Shown one piece after another: positions 31,982 through 43,049 of a stretch of DNA of 64,000 bases; positions within the stretch are counted from its first letter, which is position 1, and each line of letters starts with the position of its first letter. The notes beneath the pieces were generated by a model. The model worked only from the letters and a program-made list of their open reading frames with translations, made no database searches and was not told the origin of the DNA. The DNA lies in assembly GCF_001680005.1 (NCBI RefSeq), contig NC_033567.1, positions 1,302,001-1,366,000 on the forward strand, given 5' to 3'. The DNA comes from Plasmodium coatneyi. Taxonomy: Eukaryota; Apicomplexa; Aconoidasida; Haemosporida; Plasmodiidae. Both the position numbers and the translations under genes were made by a program.

Positions 31982-33297
31982 CTACACCTTGGGGCGCTTG
32001 GTACAACCGTATTGATAAAGCAACAGGGACAAGACAATAAAGATGGTGCCAATGTACTTATTATAATTGATGGTCTCCTTAAGAAAGAGCCTGGCTAGAA
32101 CGAAGGTAAAACACGGCTGAAAGGATTGGTACAGCGAAACGGTTACGGGGGTGAGGTAATTCAAAGCGATGATTTGAATTTTCCAACACAGAAAAATAAT
32201 TCCAAGGGTAGAATATAAAATGCACAGAAACTGATTAGTCGTCACATTGTATATCTCGCCAATCACATTGTAATTTTCATTAATGAACATTTCTCCTAGA
32301 ATTCCAAATGGAAGGGTTATCAAGAACAAAACAGCCATTTGGGAAAATTGAATAATATCATTACTTACGTATCTAGTGGCAATATTTATATATATCACTT
32401 GCAGCCCCTTTGTCACAGGCACGGTTAGTAATAGGAGGAAGCCAAAATCGAAGGAACCCATATTCCACACTTCCGCAGTTATCGCCAACCCAAAGAAAGA
32501 CAAAAAAATAGAAAAGCATGTTATATAATTCATCTTTTCAATCTTCATATAATAAGACATTAGGGCCGTAAAAATGGGTATTGTCGGTTGAATAATAGCC
32601 ACGTTGTGAGAGTCGGTATACTGTAAGGCGATTATCACAATGACCTGTCTCAAAGCTCCCGTAACGGATAGGATAAGTATGGGCATGTAGGCTACCTTTG
32701 GAATTAGCTTTTCATCATTTTTTAGTAATCTACTAAAATAATTTGAAAATTTATTTTTTATATTAACACATATTCCCTGCTTGTTACTGCTGCATTCGTC
32801 AGTACCAGTATCGTTATTTTTTCCATCTGCGTTTTCCTCGTTATCGTCTATTTTCCCATCCTTACTGCTTTTGTCGCTTTTTTTTTTTTTTTTTATTAGT
32901 ATCATCATTTTTGTCATTTTTATCACCTTTGGAATTTTTTTTTTTTTTTTTTTTCATTTTCTTCTGCAATTTTTGACAACTCCAAGTCAATCTGGTCATC
33001 CTGCTCACTCACACCATCTTCCTCATTTACACCATGCAGTAATTTTTTTTTGTTCGGTTCTGACTCCTTCGACTTGTACATATAAATCATCAATGGGATG
33101 GTTAACACTGTCCTCAGAATTATGAACACGTATATGGACCCCTTTATCATAATAAAATATTTCATCAGTATGTAGTTTATGCCATACAGGAACATGGAAA
33201 ACAGCAGGAGCAAATTTACGGTTATCAGCAGCACGTTCTTCCCCCCCTCATCTTGCTTGGCCTTGGGAAAAAAATTTTCAACTTTTAGGTATTTCAT
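31982..33297 (-). CDS. drug/metabolite transporter (DMT/EamA type), frame-interrupted
   Basis: The reading starts at 33297 (MKYLKVENFFPKAKQD) with two membrane helices, then a charged loop. At the poly-A tract 32935-32954 (20 A on the sense strand) it falls out of frame (stop TGA at 32923-32925). It resumes in the frame of 32926-31982. The latter holds about eight more helices including ALRQVIVIIALQYTDSHNVAI and LTPVTVSLYQSFQPCFTFVLARL, giving the ten-helix DMT fold with its duplicated EamA halves. The Lys/Asp loop between helices 2 and 3 contains a second A17 tract (32878-32894). Natural low-complexity coding (NSKGDKNDKNDDTN) appears in a third frame, so two length errors may be present. More likely homopolymer indels than a pseudogene. 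From memory, a DMT transporter sits in this syntenic position in P. falciparum. Substrate unknown. Confidence 0.8.
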
Positions 33298-34766
33298 TGT
33301 TCAATCTGGTTGGCATAATTGGGGGGAAACACTTCGTGTGAGCTTTCCCAACTGGGCGGAAAATCCTCTGTGTGCGTGCACCTACGCGTATGTATACGCC
33401 ACTTGGTTTTACGCCTGCGGGACTGTACGTCGCCCCCTCTTTTAAACTTAAAAGATTAATTTCTTCCCAGAAAATGGGGCGCAGAAGAAACGCATCCTCT
33501 GTTGGTATCAAGCAGGCATGAGGGGAATTACTCACTTTTCATTTTGAGTCTACACAGGCGACACTTGATTAGCCGTGGAACCATCCGCAGCGTAGCTCGT
33601 CAGTGGGTGAAGGAGAAAATGGTTGATGCGCTAGGCTTAAATGTTTATACATATGCAAGGAAATAGGCACGTATGTACGCACGCATGTATACCCATACAT
33701 GTGTGCAAGTAAACGGGGGAAGCTTCCTTCAAAACTCTTCAGCGTAAAACGTGTTCACAAAAAAAAGAGAAAAGAAATAAAATGAACACATTACATGTGA
33801 AACGGGCTTACAGTTATTATCTACTTTTGACCTTATCTCATAATTTTTTTTTTTTTTTTTTGGGGTGCATTGTCCCTAACTGACCTTTATCGGTAAATGA
33901 ATATGGTAGGGCCATCTGTTCACCTTGGCATATTCTCTACCCACTTGAATATTATGTGTTCAATAAAAAGGGCCCAAAAGGAAAAAAAAAAAAAAAAAAA
34001 AAAAGAGAAAATACTTGGGTTATTTTTAACATTGCGCATACAAGGAATCATATTACTTGTACGAATGCTTGTGCGTATGTGTATATGTGCATAGGATTAC
34101 CAGGTTTTTCCCCTTGCGTAGCTATTCGTACACTTAGGCGTGTCACCCACATTTGGCACACACGGTAACACGCTAACATGCTAGCCCTTGGCCACCACGT
34201 TCACGTTCTTCCTTTCGTTTTTTCTCCGCTCCTCACGCTTTGCCTATACACAACATGTAAAGGTATTCCCCCGAACATTTGGAATAATCAAGTGCTCATA
34301 CCCGCTAGTACATTTTTTGAAAGCATAATTTTTTAGTACATTTGGAGGAAACCCTCCCTTTTGCATCTTTGCAACGAGCGTGCGTATGTGTAATTCGCAG
34401 TGTCATAGGGCTAAGGTAGGTGTGACACATCAACGCAAGTTAGCATTAGTACATGTGAGCAGTTGCACGTAGTGACATAGGAACGTGTGTACTTATATAC
34501 CTATGTAAGTATAGCGCCACTTTCCGATTGAATGCCCACCCGCAGTTTTTTTTTGTACGTACCTTCATGTGCCAGCTGCTACCCTTCGCCTGCGTAACTG
34601 GATTAAGTGGGTTTAACAGAGGAGGGGTCTACAGCCTGGAAAGAACTCGCGCTGTATTTCCCCACTATATTTTACCCTTGATTGTTCCCTTCATTTTTCT
34701 ACCCCCCGCAGCCTGAAGAAAAGTTCCCCCTTATAACCTCCCCCCCGAAACGAAAAAAACCCCAAG
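33298..34766. other. divergent intergenic region
   Basis: 1.47 kb between two divergently transcribed transporter genes, presumably carrying both promoters. Poly-A/T runs at 33843-33860 and 33979-34002. No gene supported. Confidence 0.5.
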
Positions 34767-36489
34767 ATGGATAGCTCTTTGTTGGAAAATGGACTAAACA
34801 TGAACTTCATGGACCGGGTGTCCCACCTGTATGATAGCTCTCAAAAGAAGGCCACGAAGAAATTAATCATAGCAAGTATAATATGTATAATTTTTATGAT
34901 AATAGAAATAGTGGCAGCTATTTTGGCGAATTCCTTATCCTTAATGACTGATGCCTCTCACCTGTTTTGCGATTTACTCTCCTTTGCCTTAAATTTATTT
35001 TCCATATATGTCTCGACGTTTGAGGGGAATGTAGATATGTCTTTTGGGTACCATCGGGCGGAAATAATAGGAGCCTTATTTTCCATTTTTTTTATTTGGG
35101 CCCTATCTGCGTACATTTTGTACAGTGCTGTGTTTCGATTATTTGAAGTTCAGACAGTGGATGGATATATCATGTTTGTTACAGCTTTTGTAAGTACGCT
35201 GGCAAATATATTCATTGCCTTCGTACTTAAGGTGCACTCACATGGATTTGAATTTATTGGACAACGCAGATGCAGTCATAGTGATGAAACGAATGGGCAT
35301 ACTCACCAAATAAAGACATGGAAAAATGATACTAGTAAGTCTGTAAAAAATGGAAAATACAAAAATATAAATAGTGATATCGTTATAGCAGATGACGGGG
35401 ATGCTGCTGCTCATGCTGCGGCATGTAACAAGAATAATATTTCCATCGGGAAAATTAACACCAGTTCATGCAGCTATGTCGCTTTTGATTATTATGAAAA
35501 TGTGAACCAAATAAATATGGATAATCCTCACCAAGGGGATTCAAGAGCTGCAGGAGGAACTGGTGGTGGTGAAGGAACAACTGCAGGGAAGAAGAATTCG
35601 CAAAACGGACAACATACACAACGTGCACTGCTCGACCCTACGGCGAATAATTTCCCCCACGATAATCACCTTGCAAATGATGAAGATGTGCAGAAGGACG
35701 ATGGTCATTTTAAAGTAGGAATCAATGAATACGTCAATAAAACCAATGGAACAAATGATATGAGTAAAAAAAAAAAAAAAAAAAAAAAATTCGCATAATG
35801 GCATTCACAAGGAGAAGAACCTTGCCTCGAACAGTTCCTACATGCTGTCCAATGGGGAAAGCGAAGAAAATGTTTTGTGCGATCCGTACGATAGCCATTC
35901 GCATGACCACTCACATGACCATTCGGACGGCCATTCACACCACCACCCGCATGACCATTCACATCATCACTCACACGATGAACTAAGCAGCATAAGCCTG
36001 AAGACGGCGTACCTGCACGCCATCAGCGATTTACTGCAAAACATAGGAGTCATGATAGCCTCACTGATCATCTGGTATAACCCCAAGTACTCTATCACCG
36101 ACCCCATCTGTTCTATCATTTTTTGTTTCATCGTTTTTTCAACAACCATATCAGTAATTAAAGAAATTCTAAACGTACTGATGGAGGGAACCCCCGTGAG
36201 CATAAACTTAATGGATATTAAAAACGACCTGCTGAAGATACCCGGGGTTATAGACGTTCACGATTTACACGTTTGGTCCTTATCCATTGGAAAACCAGCC
36301 CTCGCGTGCCATATAGTTGCACACAAAAATTTTTCACACACTGTTTTAAATAACGCTACTTTGTTGTGCCAGAATAAATATAAAATTCTGCATACCACTG
36401 TTCAGACCGATTACCCCTCGAACATTTCCAACTGCGAAACCTATGCCCACCTTAAGTGCTCAAATTTAAAAACAGAAACAAACAAGTAG
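34767..36489 (+). CDS. CDF-family zinc transporter, frame-interrupted at poly-A
   Basis: The first frame runs 34767 to a premature stop at 35798. The rest continues in another frame from the A-tract to 36489, about 573 residues in total. CDF landmarks: helix 2 SLSLMTDASHLFCDLLSFAL, with the His-x3-Asp metal pair; later helix 5 AYLHAISDLLQNIGVMIAS, with a second His-x3-Asp. Between them lies a long loop with an Asn/Lys insertion and a His-rich cluster (about 16 His in 30 residues, 35897-35979). The C-terminal cytosolic domain (IPGVIDVHDLHVWSLSIGKPALACHI) is the typical CDF dimer domain. The family exports Zn2+ from the cytosol to vesicles or outside using a proton gradient. The break falls exactly in a 24-A run; one extra A restores the frame. 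Confidence 0.92.
35766..35789 (+). repeat. A24 homopolymer interrupting the zinc transporter
   Basis: Twenty-four consecutive A encode eight Lys in the upstream frame and then run into TTC GCA TAA. Length 22 or 25 would keep the downstream frame open (AsnSerHisAsn...). Confidence 0.9.
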
Positions 36490-37688
36490 TTCCTCCTGCG
36501 TAGCTACATAACCCTTGCCTTATGTGTATATGCAAATGTGTCTAAGCCTTTCACACAGGGTTCTCCCCACTAGCCGTAATTTAAAAATGTATTTGTTAAA
36601 TCTCCCGCTGCGCGAATGCTAGTTCGTTAATTATTGCCACTGCGTGGGAAACACCACGTGGGAACACCGCATGAATGCCTTTACGTCTGTCTAACCGAAG
36701 CAAATCTCAACATTGCCTCTCTGAAAGTGATCTTTAATTTTTTTTTTAACTGTTATGTGTGCCTCCAGAAGGGGCACAGTTGTGCGTAAAAACGACAAAG
36801 TGGAAATGTGCGGATGCACGCTTGTACGTTTGTACGCTTGTTCCTGTTACTCTTTTTAATTTTTTTTCCCAGTCCATAATCAACTGATGAATTTATAAAA
36901 ACAAAAATACGACTGCTCTGTACTTTTTTTATTTGCCGCATTTTTGCACAAATTCAAGTTTGTATATATGTACATATGTACATATGTATATATGTCTATA
37001 TGCGTATAAGAGCAACGAAAAAAAAAAAAAACACTGCTACTATTGTGCCCGACCCTTCACGCATATTAAAAAATTAACCCTGCCCCTATGTATATGTATA
37101 TGTACATGTATGCATAATTGTCCCCCTTAATTTTTTAACACATTATGATAATCCTTTTCATTGTATTTTTTTTTTTTTTTTCCATGTTGCTCTGTTTCAA
37201 CTTGAGTTAATTTCAATTTAACATGTTAATCAAAATTTTCGTCACTACGTTGCCATTTTTAATGCCGTTGTTTTAGGAAAAATGAATGTGTGCATTTTTC
37301 CTATTTAGTACATTTCGCGAGGCGAAGCTAAGTTATCCTGGTCAGCAACGCCAGGTACATGTTTGGGGAGAATTATCCACCATCCCCCTTTCATATCGAG
37401 TGCCGTCTGTGACGAAATTTTCATCGCACCAAAAGAACGAGGCATGCGAAGTTGTGTGTTGTGCATGTAAACGCAGGGGCCGCAAAGCGAACTTTTGCGT
37501 GTACCTCTTAAAAGGGCACAAATGCCATGTACAAATTGTAAAATAAATTGCACCTTTTTTTAAACAAAGTGGGGACAGATAAGTATATGAACGGAGAGCA
37601 AACAAAAAATAGTACGCAGAGCGCAAGGATCACATGACGCACTTCGCTCCCCTTCACATGCGCGAAGGGGACTCCCCTCCTGGTAAAC
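36490..37688. other. intergenic, convergent 3' regions
   Basis: 1.2 kb. Contains TATG-rich microsatellite-like sequence at 36960-37000 and 37088-37112 and a T-run near 37168. Open frames at 37286-37626 on both strands overlap each other and show no domain. No gene called. Confidence 0.45.
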
Positions 37689-40442
37689 TCAAATGTACAC
37701 CTCGTTCACATCACGTAACTGATCAGCCCAGTTGCCTTCCCCAACCGATATGATATGCCGGTCGGGTCTTAAAATTACAAATGAATTATCCGACTTTAAC
37801 ATGAGGGTATCAAAAAATAGGTCCCGTATTATGTCCGCCGTGAAAACGTAGCTCACGTTGTACTCCTTCACATCCATGTGTATATGCTTCACGTTTCTGG
37901 CGTTTCCCACAAAATTATAATCACACTTTGGAAAGAAGACATAGTCACTTAAAGGTACACTCATATCATAGGATTCATCCTTATCTACCATCGTAGTATC
38001 GTTCTGTTTTAAAATTCGAACGGATTGGTCCTCTGCATTTTTGCTTACCACAACGTTGGAGTCCCATAAGCAGAAGGAGAATTTATCCCTTGGCATATTT
38101 TGTGCGTCCAAAAAGTGGGCCATGTTATTTAAAGTTGTATCATTAAATAGAATTATTAGGATGGATAAGGACGGGTTGTTAAATATGGGTAGATCCACTG
38201 TCGATATTTTGTAAATACATTTCGCGTCAAATGTGTACAAATTAAAATGGGGTATTTTGGCCCCCACGATGTTGCTCATTCTGTGGTCGTATATATTTTT
38301 GCATATTTTCAATTTGGGTACCTTTTCATTCTGCTTTTCGAAAATGTTGTACTTTGGGGGGGCGTCACATATACCACTGTGGTGCGGCTGCTCATCGTTC
38401 CGTTGGCCAGTCTCTTCACGCTTGTCAAGTTCGCTACGTTCTCTGGGATTGCCTTCTGCACCATGTGTGTCTCCCCCTTTTGTTACACCTCCCAGATCGG
38501 CCTCCTCTTCCACGACACTGCTAACCCCTTCCTGGGGGGACAAATCGGAGAAGGGTTCCTTTTCCACCTCTCCAACATCGCACATAGTATCTACGTAAGA
38601 ATAACCGAAGTCCACACCGGGGTACAGCAAAGAGAGAATATTCATGCGTTCATTTTGAACAAAATATTCTGCTCGTGCTCGATTGAATTCAAAAATGTAA
38701 GGAAGGTTGTTAATAAATTTTAACAGCCCTTTAGCATTTGCCAGTAGATAATAAAACAAGAGCGACCTCTGAATTGGGTTAACCTTACATGAGCTAACAC
38801 ATCTTACAAAAGAGCTGTGATTATATCCTAGCAAACTTGGTACGTTATTTCCTTTTTCGTAATTTCTCACAGCGTGGTGTATGGTGAAATTAGCCACCAA
38901 TTTTCTCTCAATATTATACGACTCGATGTAATTCTCTATTTGTCTTTTTTCTAATCTGTTCAACATGTTAAAAAGGAGACTTAATTTGTTACGTCCGTGC
39001 AATAGGGCAGACTCCGCATCTGATTCGGTCGTAGCGTCTTCGTTCGCACTACTAAACTCGGGCACCTTCCCCATGTTGTTAAGAAATTTTTTTTTTTTTA
39101 AATTATAAATTCGGATAGTTTTCCACACTATGTTTATCACATCGCCAATTCCTAAGTTTAAGCCAAACCCACCCGATGGGGGTAATTTATGAGCCGCATC
39201 CCCCAATAATACAATCCTTTTGGTTTTTTTGTCGATAAATGTGGAAGCGATAGAGCTATGCATGGTCCACTTATACACATTATGAATACACATATCGGGT
39301 AGCTCGAAACCGGTTAGCTTCTTTATTATTTCTAGGCACTTACTTCTGTTGTTGTAGATTTCTGCTTCCCTTTCCGTTATGTACGGAATGTGTAGAACGA
39401 AGTCTCCCTGTTTGTAATTGTGGGAAACTAACACCCCTATGTATTCGCTAAATAAAAAGTACAGCATGGATGGGTTGCACTTTACTATATCGCTCAGACG
39501 CAAAGACTGAAAATGGATGTTTATAAACTTCATATAGTCCTTCCTATTTTCATCATTTATTTTTAGCCCCTTTTTTATGCCACTTTTTCCCCCCTCACAC
39601 ACGAAAACGTAGTTACTTAGGATCACTTCTTCTTCGTTGTTGTGCAGATTTCTAACCCGAGTCACAACACCCTGTGGGTTGCCCCAGTCGACTCCATGGT
39701 AATTATTCTCCATGTGGTTGTTCACCCCGACATGGGAAGAATTCACCCCCTCTGGGATGTTCCCGAAATTGATAAATTCGTATCCTATCAAAAATTCGGA
39801 TGGATCGTAGGAGAAATAATTTTTATAAAGTGCTTCTCCTGTGGCGTCTTTTTCCGTTCCCTCAGTTGCTCCTTTATCTATCGCTTTATCCAAGCATGAC
39901 GCATGGTCTGCATATCCTCCCAACCCACTGTTGCCACAAATGTACCTCAACAATCGATGGGTGGACAATTTTAGCCTTATGTTTTTTAAAAATGCCCGCT
40001 TTTTCCGGGGGTCACATTTTATTTTGCTAAAATAGTAGCTGTAGAGGATGCCCAACAGTTTGTACTGAGACAAGTGGGTAACCTTGGAAGGGCTAATGTC
40101 CTCATAGTACGTATTCCTATACATGTACTTGTCCCTAAAGTTATCATACTTGCACACCGTTTTGTCCTTTTTCAAACTTAAACCATATTGAAAGGTTTTC
40201 CATAAGTTTACGTTTTCCGTTTCGTTTAGAAAACACTTATCTAAATGGAAGATGCCTCTCCATGCTTCCATCGTTTGGTTGTTGTAATAGTGTGCTTTGG
40301 GTACCTTCTCGATGTGCTTATCTTTTTCAATTAGTATGTGTGGTATTCTGTGTTTCTGCAGGTACATCCCCGTCGTGATCCCCGTGGGACCCCCCCCGAT
40401 GACCAGCACGAACGTTTTCCTGGCCTTCATGTTGTTCGTCAT
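37689..40442 (-). CDS. FAD-dependent aromatic-ring monooxygenase (phenol hydroxylase-like)
   Basis: 917 residues, one exon. The N-terminal Rossmann motif is GGGPTGITTGMYLQKH (16-31), followed by a basic IEKD-type beta-2 end binding FAD ribose. The middle motif VFVCEGGKSGIKKGL stands where group A flavin monooxygenases have DG-A-x-S-x-(I/V)-R. GDAAHKLPPSGGFGLNLGIGD (~413-433) is the second FAD/pyrophosphate motif. This order identifies the PHBH-fold class. The long C-terminal part (~650-917) ends with FVILRPDRHIISVGEGNW, echoing the LVRPDGY-V-AW ending of the thioredoxin-like domain of phenol 2-monooxygenases. Hydroxylation of an aromatic or isoprenoid substrate with NAD(P)H and O2 is expected; the substrate is unknown. 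Met5 is an alternative start. Confidence 0.88.
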   Translation of the reverse strand: MTNNMKARKTFVLVIGGGPTGITTGMYLQKHRIPHILIEKDKHIEKVPKAHYYNNQTMEAWRGIFHLDKCFLNETENVNLWKTFQYGLSLKKDKTVCKYDNFRDKYMYRNTYYEDISPSKVTHLSQYKLLGILYSYYFSKIKCDPRKKRAFLKNIRLKLSTHRLLRYICGNSGLGGYADHASCLDKAIDKGATEGTEKDATGEALYKNYFSYDPSEFLIGYEFINFGNIPEGVNSSHVGVNNHMENNYHGVDWGNPQGVVTRVRNLHNNEEEVILSNYVFVCEGGKSGIKKGLKINDENRKDYMKFINIHFQSLRLSDIVKCNPSMLYFLFSEYIGVLVSHNYKQGDFVLHIPYITEREAEIYNNRSKCLEIIKKLTGFELPDMCIHNVYKWTMHSSIASTFIDKKTKRIVLLGDAAHKLPPSGGFGLNLGIGDVINIVWKTIRIYNLKKKKFLNNMGKVPEFSSANEDATTESDAESALLHGRNKLSLLFNMLNRLEKRQIENYIESYNIERKLVANFTIHHAVRNYEKGNNVPSLLGYNHSSFVRCVSSCKVNPIQRSLLFYYLLANAKGLLKFINNLPYIFEFNRARAEYFVQNERMNILSLLYPGVDFGYSYVDTMCDVGEVEKEPFSDLSPQEGVSSVVEEEADLGGVTKGGDTHGAEGNPRERSELDKREETGQRNDEQPHHSGICDAPPKYNIFEKQNEKVPKLKICKNIYDHRMSNIVGAKIPHFNLYTFDAKCIYKISTVDLPIFNNPSLSILIILFNDTTLNNMAHFLDAQNMPRDKFSFCLWDSNVVVSKNAEDQSVRILKQNDTTMVDKDESYDMSVPLSDYVFFPKCDYNFVGNARNVKHIHMDVKEYNVSYVFTADIIRDLFFDTLMLKSDNSFVILRPDRHIISVGEGNWADQLRDVNEVYI

Positions 40443-43049
40443 CCGGGGGGCACATCACGGGGCACCTCGTCGGGCAGATCGTTGGGAACGCTGTTGATCG
40501 CATCGCATAGGACCAGCTATTTTTATATCTATTTTAATCACCTCCTATGTGAAGGCCGTACCTTGGGGTGGAGCATGATATACACTACTGAACGGGCACA
40601 CTCAGTTTGCTTTCCCCTCTACCGAACGCATTCCCACGATTGATTTCCACTTCGTTGCCCCCCCACCCTGCGCCTAGAATTTTACTCCGCCTTTATTCTC
40701 TCTCTCTACAGGTGGCACCCAAGCCGTACCTACACGTACCATTTTTAAAAAAATACGACTTGACTTTCCACAATGGCTATTTTAAGATGAAAAAAAAAAT
40801 TACCCAAATGAGTTTCGGGGCATCACTGCGTTGTTACAATCTTTGCTCCTCGTATTAGAGATGGATAAAGCGATGTGGAAACGCACAATCATTTTTGTAA
40901 CTGTATTGCGTCGCCCGCTACACGCGTAATTGCACGTAGGAACGTGCATGCATACAGGTATACAAATAGCCGTATACACATGCATTTCCCAAGAATGATG
41001 AGTAGGGAAAATAAAAATATAACTTCTGTGCAAAAAAGAAGAAAAAAAAATTAATTCCTTAATTTGAGAAAGTTCCACTTGGATAATCATAAGAAATGAG
41101 CAAAAAGGCATGACGGTGGAGGGAAATAAATAGGTCTACACTGATCGAACATTAAAGGAAACCCTCCATGGGGAGTGAATTTACCTGAACGGATTAAAAA
41201 GATCCCTGGGAAAAGCAACAAAGAATATCATAACTCGTCCGAAATAGACAAAGCGGTGAAATTTATTTTACGTTCCTTATACGTCGATCATTTATGCTAA
41301 TATAGAGATGCTACTATTCTTTTTGCACCACGTGGGGAGTGCACAGCATGATATAGACCGATCGGTTGTGCTGACAAAGGGTCACTACTACAACGGCAAA
41401 ACTCATCCTTCCAAAAGGGAACTATACTTTAAAACACTACTTACAATTGGGTGGGGTGTGCTACCCTTGCGGGTACCACTTGAAAAAAGGAAAGGAGTGG
41501 AACAAAAAAAGGGAACGTCTCAATGAGGCGACAAAGAAAAAAAAAAAAAAAAAAAAAAAAAAACAAGTACAATTAAAATTAAAATTACAATGGCAAAACG
41601 GGAAAGAACTAGCTACATTCTTCTGAGCACCCTTGTGTGCGAAATGGCTCAGCAAGAGAAGAACATATATATACTATAGACTCTTTAATTGGGAGAAAAA
41701 AGCGAAAGAAATAGTTTAATTAAGTTAAAATGGAGTAACACATATGCACTGTGAGCGCAAACATGTGCTGGTGATGTAGTCGGTTTTTGTTCTCTTTAAA
41801 GAGGTATGAGGGAACAGAAAGGGTGCAATGAATTAGGAGGAGCAATGCAGGAGATGAGGGTGAGGCAAAAATTTGCACGCAGGGCAAAACATTGCAAGAT
41901 ATTAATTATACTGGTGGGAGCAGAATAAACAGTTGTACTGCTTATTTGGTACAAAACAGAGAATGCGCGTGTGGGCAGAAATAACAAGGTAGGCAGCACA
42001 AAGAATAAATGAGAGCAATTCATCACGGAAGGGAAGAGCAAGCAACGCTGTAGTGGTGGAGGAGGAGAAGGAAAAACAAGCTGTTAGGAATAATCCAGAC
42101 AATCATAAAAAAGGGATACGGGCAAAGGAAGCGGAGTGAAGTCGTTTCGGGGAGTTGGAATAATGAGTAGGTTAAAACATTGGAAAAGATTCACATGCTC
42201 AGACGGCTGAGATGCGGCCATATAATAAGATGAGACAGTTTAAATGCGACAAGGGTAGGATATGATGGTGAGAGAAATTGGGGAACAAGAAAAAGCAAAG
42301 TTAAGAGGTTAAGAAGTTGCATAATTAAGAAGTAGAAAAATTGGGAAAATATATGATGATACAAGGAGGATTTATCAGACTGAAGGGGAGAAGCCCAGAG
42401 AGTGAAAGATGCTAGCAAGAAGGGGGTGGAAAAAGAAAAAAAAACACGCGCACACACAGAACAAGGTGTCGTATGATAAAGAGACAAGCTGTTAAACAGT
42501 TGTGCAGTTACGCGCTAGGGGGAAGAGCAAATTAGGGGCAGATAGTGACAGTAGTAGAGAAGCAGTAACGCAGAAACGGTAATATAGAAGCAGTAATGCA
42601 GAAGCAGGAATTCTGAAGAGAGTTGGAGTGGCAGCGAAGCGCAGAAGGCAAAGAAACAACGAGAAGAATATAAAAAACAAATATAAAAAAACATATAAAT
42701 CTTGGAAAACATAAGGGGGTAAGGAAACTCCAAGATACGGCGGGGCAAGCCCGCACATATATATCCTTCCTTGGGGTGACATAATAAATGGTAAAGGTGA
42801 TCGTCTTCTACCTGGGGCGATTAATTTTTACTGAAATTTCTCTTCATCTGATTTGTGCGTACGGTGCAAGGCGTCTCAGCATCGCACGTGAGGGATACTC
42901 CCCCCTGCTAAATGCACATGAAACACCCCGACTGAAGAAGCCGTGAATTTACTCGCACATAGGAGAAAAGCCGATTAGTCCCCACAAAGAACACACTCAT
43001 ATTTGTGCACTGGTTCTACATAGGCGTAACGCGCAACGTGGAGGTGGTT
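40443..43049. other. long intergenic region with purine-rich tract
   Basis: 2.6 kb. At 41537-41563 there is an A27 run. From ~41690 to ~42780 the plus strand is markedly purine-rich with scattered stops in every frame. No intact gene. TGCATGCA occurs at 40945-40952, upstream of the monooxygenase start. Could contain a decayed gene or a long ncRNA. Confidence 0.5.
42558..42613 (+). repeat. 14-bp imperfect tandem repeat, four copies
   Basis: Units begin at 42558, 42572, 42586 and 42600 and read AGAAGCAGTAACGC, AGAAACGGTAATAT, AGAAGCAGTAATGC and AGAAGCAGGAATTC. The length is not a multiple of three, and no open frame spans them. Confidence 0.8.

Noticed and set aside
37286..37626. Several 80-95 codon frames on both strands between CDF and monooxygenase genes
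   Set aside because: Mutually overlapping in several frames without motifs; likely chance in GC-balanced spacer.
42191..42782. Hydrophobic minus-strand frames with Leu/Phe/Ser repeats
   Set aside because: They are the pyrimidine complement of the purine-rich tract, and overlap each other in three frames.
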